A DNA stretch of 44,535 bases from a virus (IMGVR_UViG_3300021181_000019:1-44535); one strand, 5' to 3'. Positions 34,951 through 41,431 are shown, counted from the first letter of the stretch. The notes: generated by a model from the sequence alone, not told the origin. A program made the numbers and translations.

Positions 34951-35707
34951 TCTTAAGGAGCAGTTCGTTTTTTGCTGCGAGATTTTCTGTCTTGTCGTAA
35001 GCTGCCTTGCGGTAGTGGAACACCAGTGGCCTACCATTGAACAGCAGGTATTCGTAGTCTACATCATTTTCGCTCACGTGCAAGGGCACGATTCGGAAGT
35101 ACGGAACCTTGTGCTCTTTGAACCACCAGTAAGACCTCCCGCCTACATCGGTGATCGCCCCGTTCACCTCGCCACCCCACCAACAAATCGAGCTCGGCAT
35201 AGGTAGCTTAGGGATATCCGCGAGCACGAACCCCTCCCACAGATAACACTCGCTCTCACCCTTCGCTAAATCTATGTGCGGCGGTCGATCTTGCGGGATA
35301 AAGGCCAGCGGCTTGTCTGCGATGAAGTTCGATAGAACGCAGTCCTCGACCAAGAACATGTCATGATGACACACAAGGACCTTTCCGTCTCTGTGGGAGA
35401 TTATCTCGGACCAAGTAATATCGACGCTGTAACCACAGCTTGCCCCTACACTCGTGTACATCCCAGTGCCTTGGTTAAATATATTGCCAAGGTGCGTTGC
35501 GTGGGTTAGGTCCTTGGGGACGTCAATTGCCTCTAATCCTAGATTGTGGCACCCAAGGTCGATGCGATACCACGCCTCGCGGTCGTTCCAGAATCCATTG
35601 TTGACGACGCGGAACACGAACGGTTCCTTCAAGTGCTTTTCGAAGGATTCGAACTGTGGCCGGATGAGATCGGGCCGGTTGGACGCGAACGAATAAATCT
35701 CAAGCAT
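34943..35707 (-). CDS. GT-A-like glycosyltransferase 1
   Basis: A 254-residue protein with AGAGGTGA before its ATG. The N-terminus reads like a GT-A fold (EIYSFASNRPDLI, then VFRVVNNG). The metal/nucleotide-sugar site could be HHDMFLV at 114-120, which replaces the usual DxD. Trp-rich segments follow (ICWWGGEVNG, RSYWWFKEH). Phage glycosyltransferases modify DNA, lipopolysaccharide or particles; which applies here cannot be told. It is the last gene of the - strand set and overlaps the upstream gene by 8 bases. Confidence 0.62.
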   Translation of the reverse strand: MLEIYSFASNRPDLIRPQFESFEKHLKEPFVFRVVNNGFWNDREAWYRIDLGCHNLGLEAIDVPKDLTHATHLGNIFNQGTGMYTSVGASCGYSVDITWSEIISHRDGKVLVCHHDMFLVEDCVLSNFIADKPLAFIPQDRPPHIDLAKGESECYLWEGFVLADIPKLPMPSSICWWGGEVNGAITDVGGRSYWWFKEHKVPYFRIVPLHVSENDVDYEYLLFNGRPLVFHYRKAAYDKTENLAAKNELLLKKL

Positions 35708-35894
35708 TTTTCACCTCTGGTGGGATTCGCCAGAACTTCGGGACGTAGTAGATGTACATGCTCATGTCGGCGAACCACCACATGTTGCCCTTCAACACGA
35801 GCTGGCTCATCTGCCCAGCGGAGTTAAGCGTGTCCACGACAACCCCGTCCGGGGGTCGCTTGTCATTCGGGCTAAACCACTCTTGTTCGCTCAT
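35700..35894 (-). CDS. Small DUF551-like protein
   Basis: A 64-residue protein. The start is the ATG at 35894 (MSEQEW), placed right behind AGGAGGAAAG; an upstream in-frame ATG lies inside the repeat cassette. The opening W-F-S-P-N-D-K-R-P-P-D-G resembles the DUF551 pattern of small phage proteins (W-x-x-x-x-x-x-P-P-x-G). It is Trp/Tyr-rich afterwards. Its function is unknown. Confidence 0.62.
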   Translation of the reverse strand: MSEQEWFSPNDKRPPDGVVVDTLNSAGQMSQLVLKGNMWWFADMSMYIYYVPKFWRIPPEVKNA

Positions 35895-35928
35895 CTTTCC
35901 TCCTGTGTTTAGTGACATACTATACTCA
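35895..35928 (-). repeat. Start cassette A, copy 1
   Basis: Read on the - strand, it runs TGAGTATAGTATGTC, then ACTAAACACAG and AGGAGGAAAG, directly before the start at 35894. The first TGA is the stop of the upstream gene. The core ACTAAACACAG recurs in copies 2 and 3 and, with one change, in copy 4. Confidence 0.7.
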
Positions 35929-36126
35929 AAACGCTGCTATGCGCTCAAGCAGGACGGCCGCATAGGACTTCATTAACCCGTACTGACGGATTAGACGCTC
36001 TCGTTCTGCCGCTGGTAATGGCGGGAAGGTATTTCCTTCGGTGATGAATTTATACAGCTTTGTCACCTTGTCCGCCAATTCTGCGTGCTCGTTTACTACC
36101 CGTTCTTGATGCGGTGCTAGACTCAT
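35926..36126 (-). CDS. Small helical conserved phage protein
   Basis: A 66-residue protein, start behind GAGGAGGATAAA. It forms a helical hairpin: VNEHAELADKVTKLYKFI, a turn with FPPLPAAE, then ERLIRQYGLMKSY and AAVLLERIAAF. The pattern is familiar from many phage genomes as a 65-70-residue protein of unknown role. It may form a small helical bundle. Confidence 0.72.
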   Translation of the reverse strand: MSLAPHQERVVNEHAELADKVTKLYKFITEGNTFPPLPAAERERLIRQYGLMKSYAAVLLERIAAF

Positions 36127-36160
36127 TTTATCCTCCTCTGTGTTTAGTAACTACCTAAAC
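36127..36160 (-). repeat. Start cassette A, copy 2, with hairpin
   Basis: On the - strand GTTTAG (36160-36155) pairs with CTAAAC (36147-36142), and AGAGGAGG follows. The 5' arm contains the TAG stop of the upstream gene and the 3' arm leads into the ribosome site of the next. It thus joins stop, hairpin and start. Confidence 0.7.
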
Positions 36161-36355
36161 TTTTTTCAGTAAAAGTCGCTTCGTCAAATGATATACTCGG
36201 ACGCCCTCGGAGCCGTAATAAGCAAGAATTTTCTTTCGAGCTATCTTGTCTGTTTTGTATCGCACAAGTTCAACGTCTTCGTAAAATCCTTCGCCAAAGC
36301 CAAGAGAACCGCGTTCTCCTCTTTCAGTTTGGTGAATCACTACATACATTTTCAT
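36155..36355 (-). CDS. Small basic phage protein
   Basis: A 66-residue protein starting MKMYVVIHQ, with GGAGGAAAC before the ATG. It has beta strands at the start (MYVVIHQTERGERG-S) and at GVRVYHLT, around a Lys/Arg-rich helix, and ends RLLLKKV. Two small proteins near 39.3-39.7 kb open in a similar way, so it may belong to the same loose group. No function can be assigned. Confidence 0.65.
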   Translation of the reverse strand: MKMYVVIHQTERGERGSLGFGEGFYEDVELVRYKTDKIARKKILAYYGSEGVRVYHLTKRLLLKKV

Positions 36356-36540
36356 GTTTCCTCCTCTGTGTTTAGTACACTACTACACTCAACGCACTCT
36401 TGATTGAACTCCTGTAAAATCTTTTCGAGAACGATCTTCACCCACGCGTCGCAAGGTTTGAGGTCGTTCTCGTGCTTTTTGATGATTCGTCTCAAAATCT
36501 CTCGATGGTGTTCTGCATCTATATCACTAAATATGCTCAT
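36352..36540 (-). CDS. Small helical protein with two Cys
   Basis: A 62-residue acidic protein behind GAGGAGGAAGC. It is helical (HHREILRRIIKKHENDL, WVKIVLEKILQEFN) with Cys near 30 and a C-x-x-C at about 49-52. Its last nine codons run through start cassette A copy 3, so that repeat is translated as VLNTEEET, and the stop overlaps the next ATG (ATGA). Confidence 0.65.
   Translation of the reverse strand: MSIFSDIDAEHHREILRRIIKKHENDLKPCDAWVKIVLEKILQEFNQECVECSSVLNTEEET
36356..36393 (-). repeat. Start cassette A, copy 3 (translated)
   Basis: The - strand reads GTTGAGTGTAGTAGTGT, then ACTAAACACAG and AGGAGGAAAC before ATG 36355. Unlike copies 1, 2 and 4 it lies inside the upstream reading frame. 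The ribosome site for the next gene is thus also its coding sequence. Confidence 0.68.
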
Positions 36541-36574
36541 GCTTCCTCCTCTGGGTTTAGTGCATGACTATACG
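36541..36574 (-). repeat. Start cassette A, copy 4
   Basis: The - strand reads CGTATAGTCATGC, then ACTAAACCCAG and AGGAGGAAGC before ATG 36540. TAG in the first part is the stop of the upstream glycosyltransferase gene. One base differs from the core of the other copies. Confidence 0.66.
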
Positions 36575-37347
36575 TACGGCTCAAAGTCTGTGGCGTACCG
36601 CTCGCCGGGCACGATTCCCGCGATGATCTCGCGGAGCCGAGCTATCTTGCCCCAGATGGTTGGCTCGTGATTCATGTATCTGTCCAGCCGATTGTAGTAG
36701 AAGAATCCTTGATGCACGGCCACACCTTCGGTCGCAGTCAGGCTCCTCCCGCCAGCTTTCTTGATGACCCTGCGAATCAGCCCATCGTCCAATATGCTCA
36801 TCCCAATCCAAGGCTCGAAGTTCTCGACCACGTACTCGGCTGGGCGAGTGAAATAGTCATCGTTGATATGAGGCGCGAGGTGCTCGAACAACTTACGCGT
36901 TAAACAAGCGCCTGGGTTCGTGTACTGCTCGCCGAAGAACCGCTCAAGTCGCTTCTCTACCCGCCCGCAGGTTGCCAAGACGGTGCCATCGTGGGCGCTC
37001 GCGTCATGGATGCTGCGGTGCCACTGGAAGAAGTTCGGTCGGACCATCACGTCTTCCTCGACTAGGTAGACGCGGTCGGCCCCATGCAGAAAGCCAGCCT
37101 CGATTGACCTAAGGATATTCCAGGTCCCTGATGGGGCCTCTGTATGCTTGCTCCACTGATAGACCGTGGCTTCGGGAAAGTATCTATCACGGACAAACTC
37201 GACTGACGCAATGTCAGCCGAGGTGTCCGCGTAGATATGGACATTTAAGTCAGAAGGATGCTCTTCAGGAGCTGCCGACAGCTTTTCTAACGCCAGAGCC
37301 AAAAACTCCGGACGTTTACAAGTCGGCATGACTACGATCTCTTTCAT
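36568..37347 (-). CDS. GT-A-like glycosyltransferase 2
   Basis: A 259-residue protein starting MKEIVVMPTCKRPEFL, the usual first strand and loop of GT-A/GT2-like enzymes. A DxD-type site is VEEDVMVRP with Glu97-Glu98-Asp99. Later NPGACLTRKLFEHL and YNRLDRYMNHEP could form the acceptor side. It differs in sequence from the other glycosyltransferase-like gene nearby. The start overlaps the upstream stop (TAATG). It may glycosylate DNA, host surface or virion; nothing here decides. Confidence 0.72.
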   Translation of the reverse strand: MKEIVVMPTCKRPEFLALALEKLSAAPEEHPSDLNVHIYADTSADIASVEFVRDRYFPEATVYQWSKHTEAPSGTWNILRSIEAGFLHGADRVYLVEEDVMVRPNFFQWHRSIHDASAHDGTVLATCGRVEKRLERFFGEQYTNPGACLTRKLFEHLAPHINDDYFTRPAEYVVENFEPWIGMSILDDGLIRRVIKKAGGRSLTATEGVAVHQGFFYYNRLDRYMNHEPTIWGKIARLREIIAGIVPGERYATDFEPYV

Positions 37348-37718
37348 TAGAATGGCAGACCGTCTTCCGGAAGTTTCGGAGCCTCTACAAACTCTGGTTC
37401 AGGCACCGTCTTCGATGTCTCGACTCCGCCAATTGGCTGGAAGCCAGCGTAGACCGCGATCTCGTAGCAATCTTCAGCCAAGCACTTCCCAACCTTGTGT
37501 TCATCGGGCCCCAAAGGATAGTCGCCCTTCAAGAAGAACTGCTTCCCTGATGCGAACTCTCCGTGAACTGGGCACTTCAGGATGTACTCGGCCTTTTGGA
37601 CCGGGTCGTTCCCGAACTGTGCGTCCCACTGCTCTTGGCTCATCCGCGTCCCGCTAGGCCCGAAATTCGCGCGTACAGCGCCCCGTGCCAAGCGATCTCC
37701 TGTTCCTGCTCCACCCAT
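37347..37718 (-). CDS. Hypothetical protein with CxxH and Cys pair
   Basis: A 123-residue protein with AGAGGTGA before its ATG. It has a Gly/Arg-rich start, a helix (SQEQWDAQF), then CPVHG and KCLAEDC, which could bind a metal, and an acidic Pro/Glu tail. It is the first gene after the promoter at 37762-37790 and is coupled to the glycosyltransferase gene. The family is not recognised. Confidence 0.65.
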   Translation of the reverse strand: MGGAGTGDRLARGAVRANFGPSGTRMSQEQWDAQFGNDPVQKAEYILKCPVHGEFASGKQFFLKGDYPLGPDEHKVGKCLAEDCYEIAVYAGFQPIGGVETSKTVPEPEFVEAPKLPEDGLPF

Positions 37719-37761
37719 GTGTCACCTCTCTTTTTAAAACTCAGTCAGATTTTACTTCCGA

Positions 37762-37790
37762 AGCATATACTAAATCTTTAAAAATGTCAA
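37762..37790 (-). promoter_or_regulatory. Strong sigma70 promoter on the - strand
   Basis: TTGACA (37790-37785) and TATGCT (37767-37762) are 17 bases apart, with an A/T-rich spacer. The TGA inside TTGACA is the stop of the upstream gene, so the promoter sits exactly at that gene's end. It should start transcripts near 37755 that run leftward through 37718 to 34943. Confidence 0.72.
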
Positions 37791-38035
37791 GCCTTATTTT
37801 TGGCCACGACCCGCCACTCGTTGCACGTGGGGCAGAAAACAAAGACCTCCCCTGGGTGGGTCAATGCCACTCGTATCTCGCCTTCGTTGCCCGTTTCGCA
37901 GGCGTAAGTTTGGACGTAGCCTAGGGTAGTCCCTATAGCCTCCGCAAATTTCTTCTGGCTGGTAACTGCCGCTATGGTGCGGGCCTGATCTCCTAGCAAG
38001 AATGTGTTGACACCGAATACTTTTAATTTTCTCAT
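37787..38035 (-). CDS. Small phage protein with C-terminal CxxC
   Basis: An 82-residue protein. ATG 38035 is chosen: it overlaps the upstream stop (ATGA) and has AAGGG close by; a longer frame opens in the upstream gene. The pattern FGVNTFLLGDQARTIAAV, SQKKFAEAIGT, ETGN and ALTHPGEVF resembles a common phage family of unknown role. It ends with FCPTCNEW, a possible metal knuckle. Confidence 0.7.
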   Translation of the reverse strand: MRKLKVFGVNTFLLGDQARTIAAVTSQKKFAEAIGTTLGYVQTYACETGNEGEIRVALTHPGEVFVFCPTCNEWRVVAKNKA

Positions 38036-38232
38036 TGAGCCCTTGTCGACATCATATCTAGGTTGAACAAAAGGTGCCCTACCGCGTGCATCGGCTCGGG
38101 GATGCTGCACACCCAATCAGGGAAGCTGATCGAGGTCTTGTCGGCCATCCAGCCCCTGTAATACGAGGCGCGCGCGTCCCTGCGCTTCTCCTCGGTCGTC
38201 CTGGTGTCCTTCGGTTTCGGCTCTTCGCTCAT
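38032..38232 (-). CDS. Small basic-acidic phage protein
   Basis: A 66-residue protein in ATGA overlap with the genes on both sides. The first 30 residues are charged (KDTRTTEEKRRDARAS), the second half aromatic and hydrophobic (FPDWVCSIPEPMHAVGHLLF). No known motif is seen. Confidence 0.65.
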   Translation of the reverse strand: MSEEPKPKDTRTTEEKRRDARASYYRGWMADKTSISFPDWVCSIPEPMHAVGHLLFNLDMMSTRAQ

Positions 38233-38828
38233 GCTTTATCCGTCGTGAGCGGGTTCTGGGTGTTACCGCCAATCGTCCCGGTTGGGTCAAAACCGGAATT
38301 TACAGAGCCGTCTCTCGCTTCCGCGAGAACCTCGCGCACGATGCCCTTCAGCCTCTCACGCTCGTCGTTCTCTTTCTTGGCGAGCTCTAGTGCCTCTACT
38401 CGGGCCCTTAGAGAGCGTAGGGCCTGCTCTTCTCTCGCGCCGAATCTAGTCCAGCACAACGTGCTACCCTCGACCTCGTAAAGGCGCTCCACCAAGCCTG
38501 TGAACTCCGCAATCATCTCCTCATCTTTGCTCATAATCGTCATTTTTGTTGTATCCATTTTCCCTCCCTTAAGGGCTACCCAATTGTGCTTGACTGATAG
38601 CCAGCCGCGCATACCGTCGCAGTTATCAGCAAATAAGTCCTCGACGTCACGCGTCTTACTGCACCGAGTACATACCATGACACGCCTCTGGTCCCAACAC
38701 GCTTCTTTGTGCTTAGCAACGTTCTCGTCTACCACAATATCGCATCCACTAGTGCTGTAGTTGCGGCAAACAGGGCAGCTCCAGCTCTTCGTGTTTCGCC
38801 ATCCGTAAGAGCTAAACCAAGTCTTCAT
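38229..38828 (-). CDS. Cys-rich zinc-type protein with coiled-coil
   Basis: A 199-residue protein behind CAGGAGGG. Residues 17-60 hold CPVC, Cys29, HKEAC and CTRC, enough for one or two zinc sites, with Trp nearby. Residues 130-170 form a charged coiled-coil (ALRSLRARVEALELAKK), and the end is Gly/Asn/Thr-rich. It could bind nucleic acid or a host protein. It overlaps both neighbours by four bases. Confidence 0.68.
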   Translation of the reverse strand: MKTWFSSYGWRNTKSWSCPVCRNYSTSGCDIVVDENVAKHKEACWDQRRVMVCTRCSKTRDVEDLFADNCDGMRGWLSVKHNWVALKGGKMDTTKMTIMSKDEEMIAEFTGLVERLYEVEGSTLCWTRFGAREEQALRSLRARVEALELAKKENDERERLKGIVREVLAEARDGSVNSGFDPTGTIGGNTQNPLTTDKA

Positions 38829-39013
38829 TTGACCCTCCTGTAAAGCGCCACTCGCGTTATGAACTGTTTCTCGGCGGCCAATTCCTTCGCCAAATCTTCA
38901 GCGTGCTCCCTCGACCGGCACGCCTTAGTACCACAGAAGGGCGCAAAGGCAAGCTGTTTCAACTGTTTCGGCTTTCCCTCGACTACCCAAATCTCGACAG
39001 GTTCTTTCTTCAT
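38825..39013 (-). CDS. Small basic protein with Cys pair
   Basis: A 62-residue protein. The start at 39013 (MKKEPVE) is behind GGGAGGAAGC; a longer frame from 39049 is less likely. The pattern EIWVVEGKPKQLKQL, then CGTKACRSREHAEDLAKELA and VALYRRVK, is a beta-helix-beta build with two Cys. Similar openings occur in other small proteins of this cluster. Both ends overlap neighbours by ATGA. Confidence 0.66.
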   Translation of the reverse strand: MKKEPVEIWVVEGKPKQLKQLAFAPFCGTKACRSREHAEDLAKELAAEKQFITRVALYRRVK

Positions 39014-39291
39014 GCTTCCTCCCGTACAAATTCGATTGGCGGGAGCCACGCTGTTGGCGGTGGCCCATCCATCATTCCGATAGGTCCATACCCGTCCATA
39101 ATCACGTAGAACAGTCTCCAGCCATCGCGCACGTCCGCAAGCTCCATGTCATGAAACCTAACGGTAGCAGACCCTAGAGTGTACTTACGTACGATCTTTC
39201 CTAAGTGCGCGAGAAATTCTTCCTTCGTGCTCAGCTCGACAGCCGTTGCCATCGATTCGGCGTATCCGCCTTTGTGTTCTCTGAATTTCAT
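39010..39291 (-). CDS. Small acidic-basic protein
   Basis: A 93-residue protein behind GGAGGGACG. Helix EEFLAHLGKIVRKY is followed by strands (SATVRFHDMEL, WRLFYVIMDGYGP) and a Pro-rich end. No family is recognised. The repeat cassette with an AATCAAT/ATTGATT hairpin lies just upstream. Confidence 0.65.
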   Translation of the reverse strand: MKFREHKGGYAESMATAVELSTKEEFLAHLGKIVRKYTLGSATVRFHDMELADVRDGWRLFYVIMDGYGPIGMMDGPPPTAWLPPIEFVREEA

Positions 39292-39322
39292 CGTCCCTCC
39301 AAATCAATGGTCTATTGATTAT
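39292..39322 (-). repeat. Start cassette B, copy 5 (variant)
   Basis: On the - strand AATCAAT (39320-39314 as complement) and ATTGATT (39308-39302) form a 7-pair hairpin with loop AGACC, then GGAGGG before ATG 39291. The 5' arm ends in the TAG stop of the upstream gene. It lacks the TATC of the other B copies. Confidence 0.68.
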
Positions 39323-39515
39323 TCCCTAGAAGTTCTTCGCCCTTCGGCAGCTTTGGAATCTCCGTCCATGTGAGCAAACTGGAGGGAATAGGTCCTGCGA
39401 ATTCTTCGAGTTGTCGGAGAGCATCGGACTGATGGTTTGCTCGAATGTACAGTGTGTCGCCTTGCGCTTCGACTTTGAAGATTTTCATTGTTTCTTTTTG
39501 CTTCGTTTTCTTCAT
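39312..39515 (-). CDS. Small two-strand/helix protein
   Basis: A 67-residue protein. The start at 39515 (MKKTKQKE) lies behind GAGGAGAGAGT; it overlaps the upstream stop (ATGA). A Lys-rich start, IFKVEAQGDTLYIRANH, a helix (SDALRQLEEFAG) and a Pro/Leu end suggest a small beta-alpha protein. The stop lies in the 5' arm of cassette B copy 5. Confidence 0.66.
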   Translation of the reverse strand: MKKTKQKETMKIFKVEAQGDTLYIRANHQSDALRQLEEFAGPIPSSLLTWTEIPKLPKGEELLGNNQ

Positions 39516-39733
39516 ACTCTCTCCTCGATTAATTCGTGGACAGTGAAATAGACATACCATCCGTTGCCTTGGCCGCCGCCAGATTTCGTATCGGCTTTTT
39601 CTTGTTCGAAGTACTTTTCTTTCAGCTTCTCTTGCTGCGCCAACGTTGGTTTGGAGTTAAAATATCCTAAGACTCCTTGGTCGCCGCTTTCGGTGCTCCA
39701 CGTAATCACCCAAATTTTCTTTGCTTTCTTCAT
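39512..39733 (-). CDS. Small protein starting KKIWVITW
   Basis: A 73-residue protein behind CAGGAGGAACG. Strand KIWVITWSTESGDQG-VLGYF leads into a charged helix (TLAQQEKLKEKYFEQEK), a Gly-rich turn, and strand WYVYFTVHELIEERV. The same opening style is seen at 36155-36355 and 38825-39013. It has no function that I recognise. Confidence 0.68.
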   Translation of the reverse strand: MKKAKKIWVITWSTESGDQGVLGYFNSKPTLAQQEKLKEKYFEQEKADTKSGGGQGNGWYVYFTVHELIEERV

Positions 39734-39766
39734 CGTTCCTCCTGATAATCAATATCCCGTTGATTT
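39734..39766 (-). repeat. Start cassette B, copy 1
   Basis: The - strand has AATCAA (39765-39760), then TTGATT (39752-39747), then ATCAGGAGGAACG before ATG 39733. The TGA stop of the upstream gene lies inside the 3' arm. Confidence 0.7.
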
Positions 39767-40048
39767 TGTTTTCTTCAGCCGCCTAAGAATCAATATCCCG
39801 GGAATACCGTCCTTCGATATATAGCCGTGCTCGCTAACAGTATTCTCCCCTGGTTTGCTCACATAGTCCGCAGTAAGGTAAACATGCCCGCTGGTTGCTG
39901 GCATGTATAGCGTGCTGTGTCCTTCTATCTTTTGAACGTCTTCTCCAACCGCCCAAAGATGTTCACTTCGGTCGTGACGAACAAACGTTCCGTCATCCAT
40001 CTTAGCTACGATAACGTCTTCCGTCACGAGAATAATTTTTCCTTGCAT
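39749..40048 (-). CDS. Small beta-rich protein
   Basis: A 99-residue protein. The start at 40048 (MQGKIILVTED) is set by AAGGAGGGCAC; a longer frame would overlap the upstream gene by over 100 bases. Successive strands (GKIILVTEDVIVAKM, TLYMPATSGHVYL) suggest a small beta-barrel; the end is Lys-rich. It overlaps the upstream gene by 25 bases. Confidence 0.66.
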   Translation of the reverse strand: MQGKIILVTEDVIVAKMDDGTFVRHDRSEHLWAVGEDVQKIEGHSTLYMPATSGHVYLTADYVSKPGENTVSEHGYISKDGIPGILILRRLKKTKSTGY

Positions 40049-40752
40049 GTGCCCTCCTTCGTTGGCGCTCCCGGTTGAGCCAGGGCAGCCAAACAACGGG
40101 TATGATACTTGCACAGAGACGCTACCAATCCACAATTTTTGCAGGCGAATCCTTGTATTTCATGCTCCCGCGTCCCCGGCGCTCCTTGGGCGGGAGGGGC
40201 AGCCAGTGCCTTGCCGACTTCCTCTATCCACTTGTCTCGGCACGCCATCGCGTTCTTGGCGTCACCTACGCCGCGCTCATATTCTTCTTTCAGTTGCTGC
40301 TCATGGCGGAGACCGAAGCCGTCGATTTCGTGAGCCTTGCGCACAATGTAGCCGCCAAGGTGACGCAGCCAAGCGCCCCGCCAAAGCCGAAACTGGAATC
40401 GCTCCAAGCGAAGTTCCTCATTCAGCCGGATAATTTCTCGCTCCAGTTCGTTGACCAATCCAGTCGGCGGCGTGCGCCCCGGCTCCCCGACGGGGGCAGC
40501 GGTAACGCCATTCGCTTCATCCACTGCTTCATTGATGCGCGATTGCAAGGCATCATCCTTCCATGCTGCCTGCGGCGACGCGACAGACGGAGTAGCGAGC
40601 GCCGCCTGCCAACCCTCCCAGTGTTTCTGTGTATAGAGATCAAAATAACCCTCACCAGAACGTTCAATCAGTCCGAAGGGCTGCGTCTGCTTCCTTGTCC
40701 CTAGAATCCACCTTTCAAACGTCGTCCGCATCTCACTCGTCGTCATGCCCAT
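40024..40752 (-). CDS. Phage protein with FERW/W-x-x-W-AA start and Cys-rich end
   Basis: A 242-residue protein with GGAGGAATT before ATG 40752. The first 55 residues (TTFERWILG, GYFDLYTQKHWEGWQAAL) match a short domain seen in many unrelated phage proteins. A helical region with NELEREIIRLNEELRLERFQ follows, and a late CKNCGLVASLCKYHTRC could hold zinc. Its function is unknown. Confidence 0.68.
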   Translation of the reverse strand: MGMTTSEMRTTFERWILGTRKQTQPFGLIERSGEGYFDLYTQKHWEGWQAALATPSVASPQAAWKDDALQSRINEAVDEANGVTAAPVGEPGRTPPTGLVNELEREIIRLNEELRLERFQFRLWRGAWLRHLGGYIVRKAHEIDGFGLRHEQQLKEEYERGVGDAKNAMACRDKWIEEVGKALAAPPAQGAPGTREHEIQGFACKNCGLVASLCKYHTRCLAALAQPGAPTKEGTCKEKLFS

Positions 40753-40783
40753 AATTCCTCCTGATAATCAATTGGTTGATTTT
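40753..40783 (-). repeat. Start cassette B, copy 2
   Basis: The - strand has AATCAA (40781-40776), loop CCAA overlap, TTGATT (40771-40766), then ATCAGGAGGAATT before ATG 40752. Its 5' arm also forms one side of the outer stem of the tRNA-like element upstream, so the two structures could compete. Confidence 0.68.
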
Positions 40784-40890
40784 CCATCTTAGAGCCAATC
40801 CGACGTTCACCCATAGAACTCTTCGGGCCGTCCGACCCGTGTAGGATTCGAACCTACCTCTTCCGGATTGGTTCTAAAACGGAAAATCAA
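40776..40890 (-). ncRNA. tRNA-like four-way junction, possible permuted tRNA
   Basis: The gap 40753-40921 has no gene. On the - strand, GGAAAATCAA pairs with TTGATTTTCC (40881-40890, 40776-40785). Inside, 5-base loops lead to a 12-pair stem (40864-40875 with 40791-40802, one G.T). The junction carries GTAGG-TTCGAAT-CCTAC (40857-40841), a perfect T-arm. Next is a capped stem CGGGTC-GGAC-GGCCCG (40839-40824), then GTTC-TATGGGT-GAAC (40819-40805), a D-arm-like hairpin with GGG. Taking TCGGA/TCCGG as anticodon stem gives a 5-base variable loop (AAGAG) and T32-T33. So the 3' tRNA half comes before the 5' half. Weak points: no CCA, odd D-loop bases, acceptor A.A pair. Confidence 0.5.
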
Positions 40891-40921
40891 TCGACTACTA
40901 TAATTAATGCTTACTCGATTA

Positions 40922-41134
40922 TTACATATCCCATTCTATGATACCAGCCGAAGATGCTTGTATAGGGTCTTTCGTAGCATTCCAGGCTCCCACGAAAGAC
41001 TCTAGCCACTCCGTAAACATTCCCAATTTAAGAGCATGTTTGGCATCCGTCTCGAACCTCAAAGCCAGTTTTCGGTTTTCTTCATCGTCTTCGAATGTCA
41101 TCAGATTTTCTATCGGCAATCCTGCACTTGGCAT
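40922..41134 (-). CDS. Small acidic helical protein
   Basis: A 70-residue protein behind CAGGAGGAACA. It is acidic at the start (FEDDEENRKLALRFETDAKHAL) and helical in the middle (FTEWLESFVGAWNATKD). No motif is recognised. The tRNA-like element begins about 30 bases after its stop. Confidence 0.66.
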   Translation of the reverse strand: MPSAGLPIENLMTFEDDEENRKLALRFETDAKHALKLGMFTEWLESFVGAWNATKDPIQASSAGIIEWDM

Positions 41135-41168
41135 TGTTCCTCCTGATAATCAATTGGCTCTTGATTAT
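41135..41168 (-). repeat. Start cassette B, copy 3 (best hairpin)
   Basis: The - strand has TAATCAA (41167-41161), a 7-base loop, then TTGATTA (41153-41147) and TCAGGAGGAACA before ATG 41134. The TAA of the first arm is the stop of the upstream gene. All seven pairs are perfect. Confidence 0.72.
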
Positions 41169-41431
41169 TTCTTTTCCCACTTTATGCCTTGAGTGTCGAG
41201 AAGCGCTTTGGCACTTTTTGTGATAGGCTCGTTTGAGTCAAACAAAGATGTGAGTAGAGTTTGGAGCAAGCCGAGAGCGTGTTTAGGGCACAGATCGAAG
41301 CACGCATACCAGTGATCGGAGCCGTTACCACTAGCGTCGCGGGTCGATTCAAGATAAGCAGTCAGATTCGCTTCACCTATCCTCTCGTTTTTGCATCCAG
41401 TTCTATCACAGTAAAATTTTTCTATTTTCAC
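41165..41431 (-). CDS. Small protein with zinc-type Cys/His
   Basis: An 88-residue protein that starts at GTG 41431 behind CAGGAGGAAAC. FYCDRTGCKN near residue 6 and DLCPKHALG near 47 give C-x4-C and C-x2-H, a likely zinc site of the type common in small phage proteins. The rest is helical. Its stop lies in cassette B copy 3. Confidence 0.68.
   Translation of the reverse strand: MKIEKFYCDRTGCKNERIGEANLTAYLESTRDASGNGSDHWYACFDLCPKHALGLLQTLLTSLFDSNEPITKSAKALLDTQGIKWEKK

Noticed and set aside
40075-40704. + strand open frame of 209 codons
   Set aside because: Opposite to the well-supported 40024-40752 gene, which has a strong ribosome site and fits the - strand operon.
40841-40857. tRNA 3' fragment as a phage attachment site
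   Set aside because: No integrase or repressor lies in the window, and the element has flanking inverted repeats and a D-arm-like partner that an attachment core would not need. It is not fully excluded.
40899-40904. Perfect TATAAT on the + strand
   Set aside because: No -35 box at a workable distance, and no + strand gene follows.
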